Origin: an uncultured Porphyromonadaceae bacterium
GTDB lineage: Bacteria > Bacteroidota > Bacteroidia > Bacteroidales > Muribaculaceae
Length of the DNA: 21,278 nt
Assembly (NCBI GenBank): GCA_900550025.1
Contig: URQP01000034.1
Span: 1-21,278, forward strand
Direction of reading: 5' to 3'
Each line of letters opens with the position of its first letter. Position 1 is the stretch's first letter. Shown piece after piece: positions 8,290-16,064 of the stretch. The position numbers and the translations under genes are program-made. A model generated the notes under the pieces. That model made no database searches. It was not told the origin of the DNA and saw only the letters and a list, made by a program, of their open reading frames with translations.

Positions 8290-10191
8290 ATGGATATGAA
8301 TAAATTGAAATATATAGCTTTGTCTTTGCTGCTTGGCATCGCAGCTACCGGTTGCGAAGACATCCTTGAGGACAACGTAAATCCCGATGCGGCTCCGGGC
8401 GTATCGGCAAACGAGGGGCTGCCGGTGGTGATATATTATGCGGCGCAGACCAATTATGACCATGCCGAATACAACATCTACCTGTCGCAATGCCTTACCA
8501 CGACAGGCAAGACTTCGACCGGCTCGTACGGCTACAAGAACGGATGGGAGTTCCTCACGATGAACCGCCACCCGCAATGGCGCCGCCATTTCTACGACAT
8601 AGGGGCGAACGTTAACGAGCTTATGCGCAACGCCGAGGCAATAGGCTCGCCGAACTACACGTTCATCGCCCGCGCAATCCGTCTTATGTCGACACAACTG
8701 ACAACGGACGCTTTCGGCGATATGCCGCGTTCCAACGCTTATTTGTCTAATTCGCCAACCTACGACACACAGGCAAGCATCTACGCATGGATGCTCGAAG
8801 AAGCCGACGCGCTGATTGACGGCTACAACAAAGGCGAGTTCGACACCGAATCTAATCAGGAGATTACAATCGACGAGGACCGCATTTATGCCGGCGACCT
8901 GCATAAATGGCTCGGATTGGTATATGCCGTGAAAGCGCGTATTCTTTTGCGCAACATCCCGAATGTCGATACTTCGGCAGGGACGCTTGACAATATCATA
9001 GCCGCTGCCGACGAGGCAATTAAGATATGGCAGGCCGACCCGATGTACGGAGTGTTCTTCGGAAGCGAGCCGCGCTACAATTTCGACGGGGGAATACAGC
9101 AGCAGAACAGCCCGTGGAGCGATGCCCAGCCTGTAATCAACAGCTGGGAGTCGCGTGCCAACTTGCTGACCGATGCCGTTCCGTCTAAATTTATGCTTGC
9201 CGACTGCATGGGTGTGTTCAATCAGGATGACGACTTTGATTCCGGCACATTCGAACGCCGCCGAGGCTATGCGGACGACCCTCGTGCAATCCTGCTTTTC
9301 CGTCCGCGGACAGGTCCGGCTTCCGCGACATCCACGTCTTCAACAATCAAGTTGCGCTGGCTTGAGAACAATATAGGATGCGGCACATCATATAAGACAT
9401 CCAACTATCCCGATCTTTATTCAGGCGCATACGCCGGCTCGACAGATGCATACGTGCCTTTGTTCACTATGGAAGAACTTTATTTCATAAAGGCAGAAGC
9501 CGAATATTGGAAAGGAAATAAGTCAGGAGCGTGTGCGCTTGCCAAAGAAGCCACTCGTTACAACATCCAACGTCATCTCGAGGCTTTTCAAAAGAAATAT
9601 CCTGACGTGCTTTATCCGGGAGAAGCTACAGAGGACGGTTTCGATCCCATCGACGATGACTATCCTGCTGACTATTGGAATGCTGTTGTAGATGCGTTCC
9701 TCGATGATGCTAATATGCCGGAAACCGCTCCTGATGGAGAGACATATCGCATTCCAGTACAAGGGGTTACAAGCGATGAGACACCTGGCAATCACCATTG
9801 GTATTTTAATGAATCGGAATTCACTCTCAGCGATTTGATGATTCAGAAATATATAGCAATGTATATGCAGCCGGAGCAATGGACAGACTTGCGCCGTTAC
9901 CACTATAGCAATAACCGCAACGGAATAGGAGTGGGTGGTAATAACGAAATCGTATATCCGACGCTGCGCCGTCCGTACAACCTTTATGCTCCGTACTGGA
10001 TTGACGGCCTAAGCACTGCTGAGCAGGAGAGGACGTGGATACAGCGCATCAACTACGACCCGGAGACCGAAGAGAAATACAACCGCACGGAGCTTGAACG
10101 CCTCGGCGCATACAAGAATTACGAATGGCTGCGCAAGCCTATGATTTTGGCGGAAGAGCCGGGCGTACGCACTTCATTAACGGCAGAATAA
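8290..10191 (+). CDS. SusD/RagB-family substrate-binding outer-membrane lipoprotein
   Basis: Surface lipoprotein that caps the SusC porin and binds its ligand. The 633-aa product starts MDMNKLKYIALSLLLG, with a lipobox ending at Cys22 (AATGC). The acidic residues after the Cys (CEDILED) suit Bacteroidetes surface-export signals. The early VNPDAAPG segment and later TPR-like helices (PLFTMEELYFIKAEAEYWKG; DLMIQKYIAMYMQPEQWTDL) fit the SusD-like_2 subgroup better than classical SusD, although no search was run. A second ATG two codons downstream (8296) is an equally possible start and does not change the lipobox. It is 6 nt after susC and 23 nt before the next gene, so it is operonic. The part encoded at about 9480-9870 reads more AT-rich than its flanks. 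Confidence 0.93.
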   Translation: MDMNKLKYIALSLLLGIAATGCEDILEDNVNPDAAPGVSANEGLPVVIYYAAQTNYDHAEYNIYLSQCLTTTGKTSTGSYGYKNGWEFLTMNRHPQWRRHFYDIGANVNELMRNAEAIGSPNYTFIARAIRLMSTQLTTDAFGDMPRSNAYLSNSPTYDTQASIYAWMLEEADALIDGYNKGEFDTESNQEITIDEDRIYAGDLHKWLGLVYAVKARILLRNIPNVDTSAGTLDNIIAAADEAIKIWQADPMYGVFFGSEPRYNFDGGIQQQNSPWSDAQPVINSWESRANLLTDAVPSKFMLADCMGVFNQDDDFDSGTFERRRGYADDPRAILLFRPRTGPASATSTSSTIKLRWLENNIGCGTSYKTSNYPDLYSGAYAGSTDAYVPLFTMEELYFIKAEAEYWKGNKSGACALAKEATRYNIQRHLEAFQKKYPDVLYPGEATEDGFDPIDDDYPADYWNAVVDAFLDDANMPETAPDGETYRIPVQGVTSDETPGNHHWYFNESEFTLSDLMIQKYIAMYMQPEQWTDLRRYHYSNNRNGIGVGGNNEIVYPTLRRPYNLYAPYWIDGLSTAEQERTWIQRINYDPETEEKYNRTELERLGAYKNYEWLRKPMILAEEPGVRTSLTAE

Positions 10192-10214
10192 GTAATTAAA
10201 AGAATTATAAAGAT

Positions 10215-11339
10215 ATGAAATTAAGATATGAAATAGGTGGCATAGCCGCCGCACTGGCAATAATGACTTCATGCTCGATGCACGACCCTTATGGGGAAGT
10301 GATGAACGTGGGCGACGCGCTTCCGACGGTGTCGTTGGAGCTTGGAAGTACTGTCGTGACTGCGGGGGAGAACGTGGCTTTCAAAGGTAAATACTATACC
10401 GACGGCGAACACCAGCCAGACCATTCGGAGATATGGGTACTCGTTTCACAGTCTGAATCTGCGGAAGCTACGCTAAAACTCACCCCGACATACGCCTATA
10501 CTCAGAGCGTCAACAGCACGGACACGGTACGCGCTTCGCAATCCGTGGCCACATACCCGCATTCCGATGCGGAATGGAACGGACACGAGTTCGAATTGAA
10601 TGTGGAATTTCCAACATCCCAGACTTTAAGACAGCTTACATGGGGCAACATTTCCGAGTGGGATCAGGAAAAATTCGACTCCTACTATCCGGAGAATTTC
10701 CAGCAGGATTTTGTCAACACCGTTGTCAATTCGTTGACACAAGACAGCACCTACTATGACGATTTGCGCTATGTATATGTCAATTATGATTTTACTACAG
10801 ACCAGATTAATAGCGTAATCGCCAAATATCCGGAACTCAATCAAAACGGAGAGCTTACACAATTGGTGTTGACTACTGTTGAAGAAAAAAGCGACATCTG
10901 GTACACTAAGACGACAAGAGAGGAACAAGTCATCGACCCGGAGACCAACCGTCCGCATACAGAGGAAGTACCCAATGTGGTAGGTAAATACTATATCGAG
11001 CTCGTCAACGGCGTTGCGGTCTACCGTGAAGTCCCTGTTGATTTTGTCGCGCCTGACGGCGTGCAGCTTTACGACGTGTACGAGTCCTCGCCGTGGCTCT
11101 TCTGCCGCTACGACGACAATGTAGGCGGCATCGTGACTACCGTGCGCGGCAATTATATGCCGGTGTTCAAGGACTTGATTTCTCTGATTCCTTTCACCGA
11201 CTGGATTTACGATTCGGTAGAACAGCAGTATGCCGTATCATTCTCCCGCAAGTTCCAGCTTGGTGTGACGTTCAAAGTTTTTGACACTGATGGCAACATC
11301 GGCTACACGACAGACCCATTTACTGTATACCTTAATTAA
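10215..11339 (+). CDS. Outer-membrane lipoprotein of unknown function in the SusE/F position
   Basis: I do not recognise the family of this 374-aa protein. It starts with a short hydrophobic segment and a lipobox, IMTSC, with Cys20 as the lipidation site. The stretch TVSLELGSTVVTAGENVAFKG (about 40-60) looks like the first strands of an immunoglobulin-like or bacterial-surface beta domain. The middle is rich in Asp, Asn, Tyr and Thr, with no repeat or catalytic motif that I can see. The C-terminus (FQLGVTFKVFDTDGNIGYTT) again looks like a beta-sandwich edge. It lies between susD (23 nt) and the PKD lipoprotein (12 nt), so it is very likely translated from the same mRNA. Lipoproteins in this position often help glycan capture, but that role is inferred from position only. 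Confidence 0.75.
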   Translation: MKLRYEIGGIAAALAIMTSCSMHDPYGEVMNVGDALPTVSLELGSTVVTAGENVAFKGKYYTDGEHQPDHSEIWVLVSQSESAEATLKLTPTYAYTQSVNSTDTVRASQSVATYPHSDAEWNGHEFELNVEFPTSQTLRQLTWGNISEWDQEKFDSYYPENFQQDFVNTVVNSLTQDSTYYDDLRYVYVNYDFTTDQINSVIAKYPELNQNGELTQLVLTTVEEKSDIWYTKTTREEQVIDPETNRPHTEEVPNVVGKYYIELVNGVAVYREVPVDFVAPDGVQLYDVYESSPWLFCRYDDNVGGIVTTVRGNYMPVFKDLISLIPFTDWIYDSVEQQYAVSFSRKFQLGVTFKVFDTDGNIGYTTDPFTVYLN

Positions 11340-11351
11340 AAAGCATAGAAG

Positions 11352-13065
11352 ATGAAAAAGTTATTGAGAAATATAAGTTTTATAGCGGTGCTTCTGGCCG
11401 GGCTTTCCGCTTGTACGGAGGCCGACCCGGAATACACCGACTTTCCGTCGAAGGATGTCGACTTCAGCTATTCCGTTGCCCCGAATCCCGACGGAGAGGT
11501 GGAATATGCGCTTGATTATTATGTGGTTTCCACCATACAGTTCACCAACACTTCCGCAAAGGAGGGAAGCGTGACTTGGGACTTCGGCGACGGCACTTCG
11601 TCCACGGAGGAGAATCCGCAGCATAAATACGCCGAGGCGGGCTATTATAATGTAAAACTGACCGTCGAGGGCGTGGGTTCGCGCACTTATCCGCTGATGA
11701 TTAACGACATTGCTCCTGTGCTGTCTGTCAAAGAGCAACTGACAACGGCAGGGGGAAGCCGCCGACATAATCACTATCAACGATGTGACCGTGGATTTCG
11801 ACATTTTCCTTCCAAACCCGGAAAACAAGCGTGTCCGCTACGACTGGACTTTCCCGGAAGGTACTATGACCGAGGGCGGGCAGGAAATCTCCACGTTTAC
11901 CGGTTATGCTGACGAGAACGGCAATGTGGAGTATCCGGGCAAGCTGAAATTCCGCAACATCGGCTCGCAGCGCATCACAATCCAGACCACGTTCGACCTT
12001 GACGGCGAGAACCGCCGCCTCGAAGATTCATACGTAAATGTGCAGGTCGGGGCAGACAAGGAATACAAGACATTGTATTACGCCGTACTCGACGGCAATA
12101 TCAAGGCTATGAAGATTATTCCTGATGACCAGATTCCGCAAGGCTCGAAGAACCTGCCTTTCGACCTCGGGGTAAGCAGCGGCTCGATGCCTTTCAACCT
12201 CGTCTACTATGATGACCCTGACGGCAATGGATGGATATACACCCTCGATGCCGGAAAGCAATACACCTATATCAACGACGAGGCCGGTACCAACGGCGAC
12301 GGCCGCATCAATGTGATGTCGCCCGACGGAAGCAATGTGAACACTATGGTCACCAACGTAGGGCAGACTGCTTTCAACGACCCGTTCTTCGGTTGCGTAG
12401 ACGGAGAGAATATGATATACAGCGACCGTAACACAGGCTTGCGTTCCACTGCACTTTCCGCACGCGGCGAAACGGAAAAAAACAGCTATTTCGTGCAGAA
12501 CGACCAATTGGGCTATTATAGCCGCGGCATTGCGTACGGTGCAATCAGCACCACCATATATAAGGACTCGAAAGGCACTTACTGGTGGGGCAAATGCTTT
12601 AACGGTATGGGAATCTTCCGGTTCAAATCGACAGACATAATAGAGGACTACTCGACAGCTATCGCTCCCAACGCAATAGTACTCGGCTCGGTGCCGCTGA
12701 AAGCGTTCGCCATCGATGAAAGCCGCAACAAGCTCTATGTGTGGCGTACTAAATCTGACGGCGGGTTCTACGTATTCAACCTTCCTGCCGACAATGTGCC
12801 GACTGCCATAGCCGATGCTACATCGAGCTTCAAGATGGATGCAGACCCAATCAATACTACTGCCGACGAGGGTGTATATGTTACTCAGATGGCTGTCGAC
12901 AGCGAAACTGGCAATGTCTATTTCGGTTTTAACAGTGTAGACGCTAATCACACCACAGGGCTGAAATACTACGATTATGCCAATGACCAGATTGTCGATA
13001 TCCCGGTTGTTACCGACAAGATGCTCGGCATTGTGATTAACGACAACAAGACGAAGTTGTTCTAA
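11352..13065 (+). pseudogene. PKD-domain lipoprotein, frame interrupted by a single-base insertion
   Basis: Two overlapping frames (11352-11912, then a frame ending at 13065) together make one 570-aa lipoprotein. The first part has a signal peptide with lipobox GLSAC (Cys21) and a PKD domain (about 35-112) with the signature VTWDFGDGT. At 11751-11755 there is a run of five G. Removing one G joins TTAG to EAADIITIND and continues without a break. Left as read, the first frame goes into an Arg/His-rich nonsense tail and stops at 11912. The second part holds four- to five-strand repeats with aromatic residues (TLYYAVLDGNIKAMKI; GIAYGAISTTIYKDS; KAFAIDESRNKLYVW) that suggest a beta-propeller-like fold. 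It may be a true mutation, a subpopulation variant or a sequencing error. It is the fourth gene of the susC operon and probably a surface glycan-binding protein when intact. Confidence 0.8.
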
Positions 13066-13087
13066 CATTAATCTATCAGAACAGAGG

Positions 13088-13128
13088 GAGGTGCGCCAAG
13101 CCATGAGTGCAGGATATTGGCGCACCTT
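13088..13128 (+). terminator. Perfect 11-bp hairpin between the PKD lipoprotein and second GHL10 genes
   Basis: AGGTGCGCCAA (13089-13099) pairs exactly with TTGGCGCACCT (13117-13127) around a 17-nt loop, and a G-T pair extends it at the base. Only three T follow (TTTCCC), so it is a poor intrinsic terminator. It begins 23 nt after the stop of the PKD gene and ends about 22 nt before the next ATG. It may act as an attenuator or as a 3'-end stabiliser that sets the ratio of lipoproteins to enzyme. Confidence 0.5.
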
Positions 13129-13149
13129 TCCCATATAAAGACAATAAAA

Positions 13150-15849
13150 ATGAAGATGAAAAGAAGTTTATTGTTGATAATTCTTGTCTTGTCGGCGGTA
13201 TTGCCCGGCTATGCCGGCAAGCGCGAGCATAGGGCGACATGGATGTCGGGCTACATAAGCGACTGGCCTACCGCGCCTATTACGGAAAGCAATGCCGAAG
13301 AAACGAAAAGGATAGGTCTGGCGAATCTCGACTCGCTCCAGCGCAACAATTTCACCACCGTCTATTTCCATGTGCGCACTATGTGTGACGCGATGTACGA
13401 CTCCAAGTATGAGCCATGGTCGAGCTACATCGCCCCTGCGCGCGGGCAGCAGCCGGCTTTCGACCCTTTCCGCTTCATTCTTGACAATGCGCACGAACGT
13501 GGCATCGAGGTATATGCGTGGCTAAATCCATACCGGTATCTCAACTCAAGTGTGATGACCGGATGGGGTGGCAATGGCGGTGACAAGAACTACGAGAACA
13601 GCCATCCGGAATGGCTGATAGAATACCAATATTTAAATAAAGAGGGAAAAACAATAACCCACACCATTCTCAATCCGGCGTTGCCTGAAGTGAAGCAGCG
13701 TATTGTCGACGTGATTGCTGACCTTCTGAGCAAATATGATGTCGACGGTGTGGTGTTCGACGACTATTTTTACCAGAACGGTCTTCCGATGAGCTACGAC
13801 GCGAAGCACTACAACGACTACGTGGCCGGCGGCGGCATGCTGTCGCAAGCTGACTGGCGCCGTGAGAACGTCAACGATATGGTGCGCATAGTCAACACCT
13901 ACATCAAGGCCAACAAGCCGTGGGTGCGTTTCGGAATCGGTCCGGCTGGAGTGGCGGCAAGCAGCGAGTCCGTTGCCTCAAAATACGGCGTGGAGCCTTG
14001 CCCCGGAAGCGATTGGCAGTACAACGAAATCTATTCCGACCCGCTGGCATGGTATTCGGAAGGCACAATCGATTTTATGTCGCCTCAGGTCTATTGGATC
14101 ATCGGCAACAGTTCGGCCGATTATGCTAAGATTACACCTTGGTGGTATGAGGTTGCGAAAAAATTCAACCGACATTGTTACATAAGCCAGGACATTTCGG
14201 CCAATATAGGGAAGGCATCGTCGCTTGACGAGTTCTCTACAGAAATAGAAATGACGCGTGCTTCCGACGAAATGGGGGCTCCGGGATTTGTGTTTTTCCC
14301 ATGGAAGACACTCAAGAGCGGTACGAAAGGGCGTCTCGGTATGATGAGGCATCTGATAAACGGAGTATATTCGGAAAAATCGCTCACGCCGGCTGTGACA
14401 TGGATGAAGGCGGAATGCCCCGGAGAGGTATCGGCGCTGAAGCGTGACGGACGTACTATCTCGTGGAACGGGCCGGGCAATGTGCGCTACACAATCTATG
14501 CCGTACCCAAAAGCGTGGATATGAATTCTTTCCGCAAGGAAGCTGAGTATTTAATGGGAATAAGCTATGGCGATACGTATGACATACCCGATTTCGAAAA
14601 ACGTTATCCTGATTTTGGGATAGCGGATGCCGACATTGAGGATTACAATTACGCCGTAGCCATTCTTGACCGCTATGGTAATGAGTATGCTCCATATTTT
14701 GTAGGAGCTTCTGCCGTCACAGCGGCAAAGCCGGTGATTTCCTACCCGGTAGAAGGTATGGAGACCCCCACAGGCTTCGACTTCCGATGGACGGGTAATT
14801 CGCAACAATACGAGTTGGTCATTGCGACCGATCCGGAAATGGAAAATGTAATATTCAAGAAAGAGCTTTCCGACCAATATCTTTTTTCTTCCGAGACCTA
14901 CGGATTTGAGCCGGAAACCACATACTACTGCATGGTTGTAGGAAGAAGCAACAACGCTGTTGACGTGAAATCCGATGTGGTTTCCTTTAGGGTTAATGTG
15001 TTCCGAATCACATCGCCCGCTGACGGTCAGGAAGGGTGTGCCGACAACCCTGTAGTCTATTGGTCTGCTGCAACGGAAAGTGCCGATTATGAATTGCAAA
15101 TTGCCGACGGTTTGGATTTTGAAGAAATAGTATGGTCTGGACATACAACAGCAACTTCTTTGCAAGTCCCTGAATTTGTGCTTACAGGCAACACTGTCTA
15201 TTATGCCAAGGTGACCGCTACTGTCGGAGATTCACGGTATGCAACAGAGCCATCGGAATTCACCACTGCCGTAATTGAAGGGACCGTTCCTGAGTTTGTA
15301 ACGCCATCCGCCAATGGCATTACGCTCCATTCCAATCAGTCGATAGCCGTAAAACCGCAAAGGGGTGTTACAAGATGCAAAATAATGGTTTGCAGCGACG
15401 GTGATTTTTCTGCAAGAAAATCTTACAATGTCACATTATCTGACTTCGTGTTCAATAGTCCTGAATTGTCGGAAATATCGATATTGGGAGAAGGCAAATT
15501 GGTTGACGGGACAACCTATTATGCAAAGGCTAATGTGGCATACCGTGATGAGGAAGGCCGCACTGTGGAAACTGAATGGACCGAGCCTGTATCATTTGTC
15601 TATAGTGCGGAAGCCGGGGCCCACGGAATAGAAGATGACGGAATAACACTTGTCGGAGGTGAGGAGCCGGCCGTAGAGGCAAATAAGCAGGGTGTAGAGG
15701 TTTTCGTGTATGGGACGGACGGCAAATTGCTGATGACTGCTGTCACCGGAGCGTCAGGCCGTGTCAGTCTTTCCAGTCTCGACAGCGGTGCATATATGAT
15801 TGCAGTGAAGTCTGATGCCGGAATAAAGACTTTCAAATTCCTGAAATAA
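13150..15849 (+). CDS. Secreted multidomain GHL10 (DUF187) glycosidase-like protein with FN3 domains and sorting tail
   Basis: Larger paralogue of the protein at 3152-4906 (899 aa). Residues 1-22 form a signal peptide ending GYA. The GHL10 domain (~25-405) repeats the blocks CDAMYDSKYEPWSS (79-92, identical to the paralogue), NPALPEVKQRIVD (175-187), DVDGVVFDDYFYQNG (197-211, candidate catalytic Asp residues) and QYNEIYSDPLAW (290-301). Four beta-sandwich FN3-like units follow (~410-515, 525-615, 616-708, 712-820). Residues ~826-899 form a T9SS-type tail (VEVFVYGTDGKLLMT, LDSGAYMIAVKS, ending FKFLK). I chose ATG 13150; ATG 13156 is also possible. An upstream TTG at 13117 would lie inside the hairpin and delay the signal peptide. 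It is 84 nt after the PKD gene. It probably binds and cuts a polysaccharide outside the cell; the substrate is unknown. Confidence 0.85.
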   Translation: MKMKRSLLLIILVLSAVLPGYAGKREHRATWMSGYISDWPTAPITESNAEETKRIGLANLDSLQRNNFTTVYFHVRTMCDAMYDSKYEPWSSYIAPARGQQPAFDPFRFILDNAHERGIEVYAWLNPYRYLNSSVMTGWGGNGGDKNYENSHPEWLIEYQYLNKEGKTITHTILNPALPEVKQRIVDVIADLLSKYDVDGVVFDDYFYQNGLPMSYDAKHYNDYVAGGGMLSQADWRRENVNDMVRIVNTYIKANKPWVRFGIGPAGVAASSESVASKYGVEPCPGSDWQYNEIYSDPLAWYSEGTIDFMSPQVYWIIGNSSADYAKITPWWYEVAKKFNRHCYISQDISANIGKASSLDEFSTEIEMTRASDEMGAPGFVFFPWKTLKSGTKGRLGMMRHLINGVYSEKSLTPAVTWMKAECPGEVSALKRDGRTISWNGPGNVRYTIYAVPKSVDMNSFRKEAEYLMGISYGDTYDIPDFEKRYPDFGIADADIEDYNYAVAILDRYGNEYAPYFVGASAVTAAKPVISYPVEGMETPTGFDFRWTGNSQQYELVIATDPEMENVIFKKELSDQYLFSSETYGFEPETTYYCMVVGRSNNAVDVKSDVVSFRVNVFRITSPADGQEGCADNPVVYWSAATESADYELQIADGLDFEEIVWSGHTTATSLQVPEFVLTGNTVYYAKVTATVGDSRYATEPSEFTTAVIEGTVPEFVTPSANGITLHSNQSIAVKPQRGVTRCKIMVCSDGDFSARKSYNVTLSDFVFNSPELSEISILGEGKLVDGTTYYAKANVAYRDEEGRTVETEWTEPVSFVYSAEAGAHGIEDDGITLVGGEEPAVEANKQGVEVFVYGTDGKLLMTAVTGASGRVSLSSLDSGAYMIAVKSDAGIKTFKFLK

Positions 15850-15855
15850 GTGTGA

Positions 15856-15915
15856 TTGAATGTTGAGGGTTGAGTGAATAAGGCTACACTCAACATTCAA
15901 CTCTCAACCCTCAAC
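15856..15915 (+). repeat. Interlocked inverted repeats with alternative hairpins
   Basis: Two overlapping left arms face two separate right arms. TTGAATGTTGAG (15856-15867) pairs with CTCAACATTCAA (15889-15900). GTTGAGGGTTGAG (15862-15874) pairs with CTCAACCCTCAAC (15903-15915). GTTGAGTG (15869-15876) can also pair with CACTCAAC (15887-15894). The left arms overlap by 6 nt, so the two long hairpins exclude each other. The block lies just after the stop of the second GHL10 gene, with no long T-run directly behind it. Confidence 0.6.
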
Positions 15916-15950
15916 AATGATAATGTTTATTTTGATTTTTACACATTTTT

Positions 15951-15992
15951 TTTGTTGCTGGATAGGATTAATCATCCTATCTTAGCAACAAA
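15951..15992. promoter_or_regulatory. Long dyad upstream of the propeller-like gene, possible operator or leader hairpin
   Basis: TTTGTTGCT (15951-15959) and GATAGGAT (15961-15968) mirror ATCCTATC (15974-15981) and AGCAACAAA (15984-15992) around a 5-nt centre. The 17 matched base pairs are broken only by one unpaired G on the left and TT on the right. T-runs precede it and A-rich sequence follows, so it does not fit a terminator in either direction. It is 72 nt before the ATG at 16065. A weak -7-like TATCTTAG (15978-15985) lies inside the right arm, so a repressor or activator site overlapping a promoter is one reading. Confidence 0.5.
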
Positions 15993-16064
15993 ATAAAAAG
16001 GAAGAACCTCGCAGAACAAAAAGTGATAAAAACCATATTACAAACCAACTAAACTAATTTAATT

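Noticed and set aside
11751..11755. Programmed ribosomal frameshift in the PKD gene
   Set aside because: A +1 shift would be needed, and there is no classical +1 signal such as a slow or stop codon at the site. A one-base indel in a G run is simpler.
13117..13149. Earlier TTG start for the second GHL10 gene
   Set aside because: It would begin inside the right arm of the hairpin and put 11 extra residues before a normal signal peptide. ATG 13150 or 13156 fits much better.
15951..15992. Intrinsic terminator
   Set aside because: The stem is followed by A-rich sequence on the plus strand, and on the minus strand it is also followed by A (the plus strand has T upstream), so neither direction has the needed T-run.
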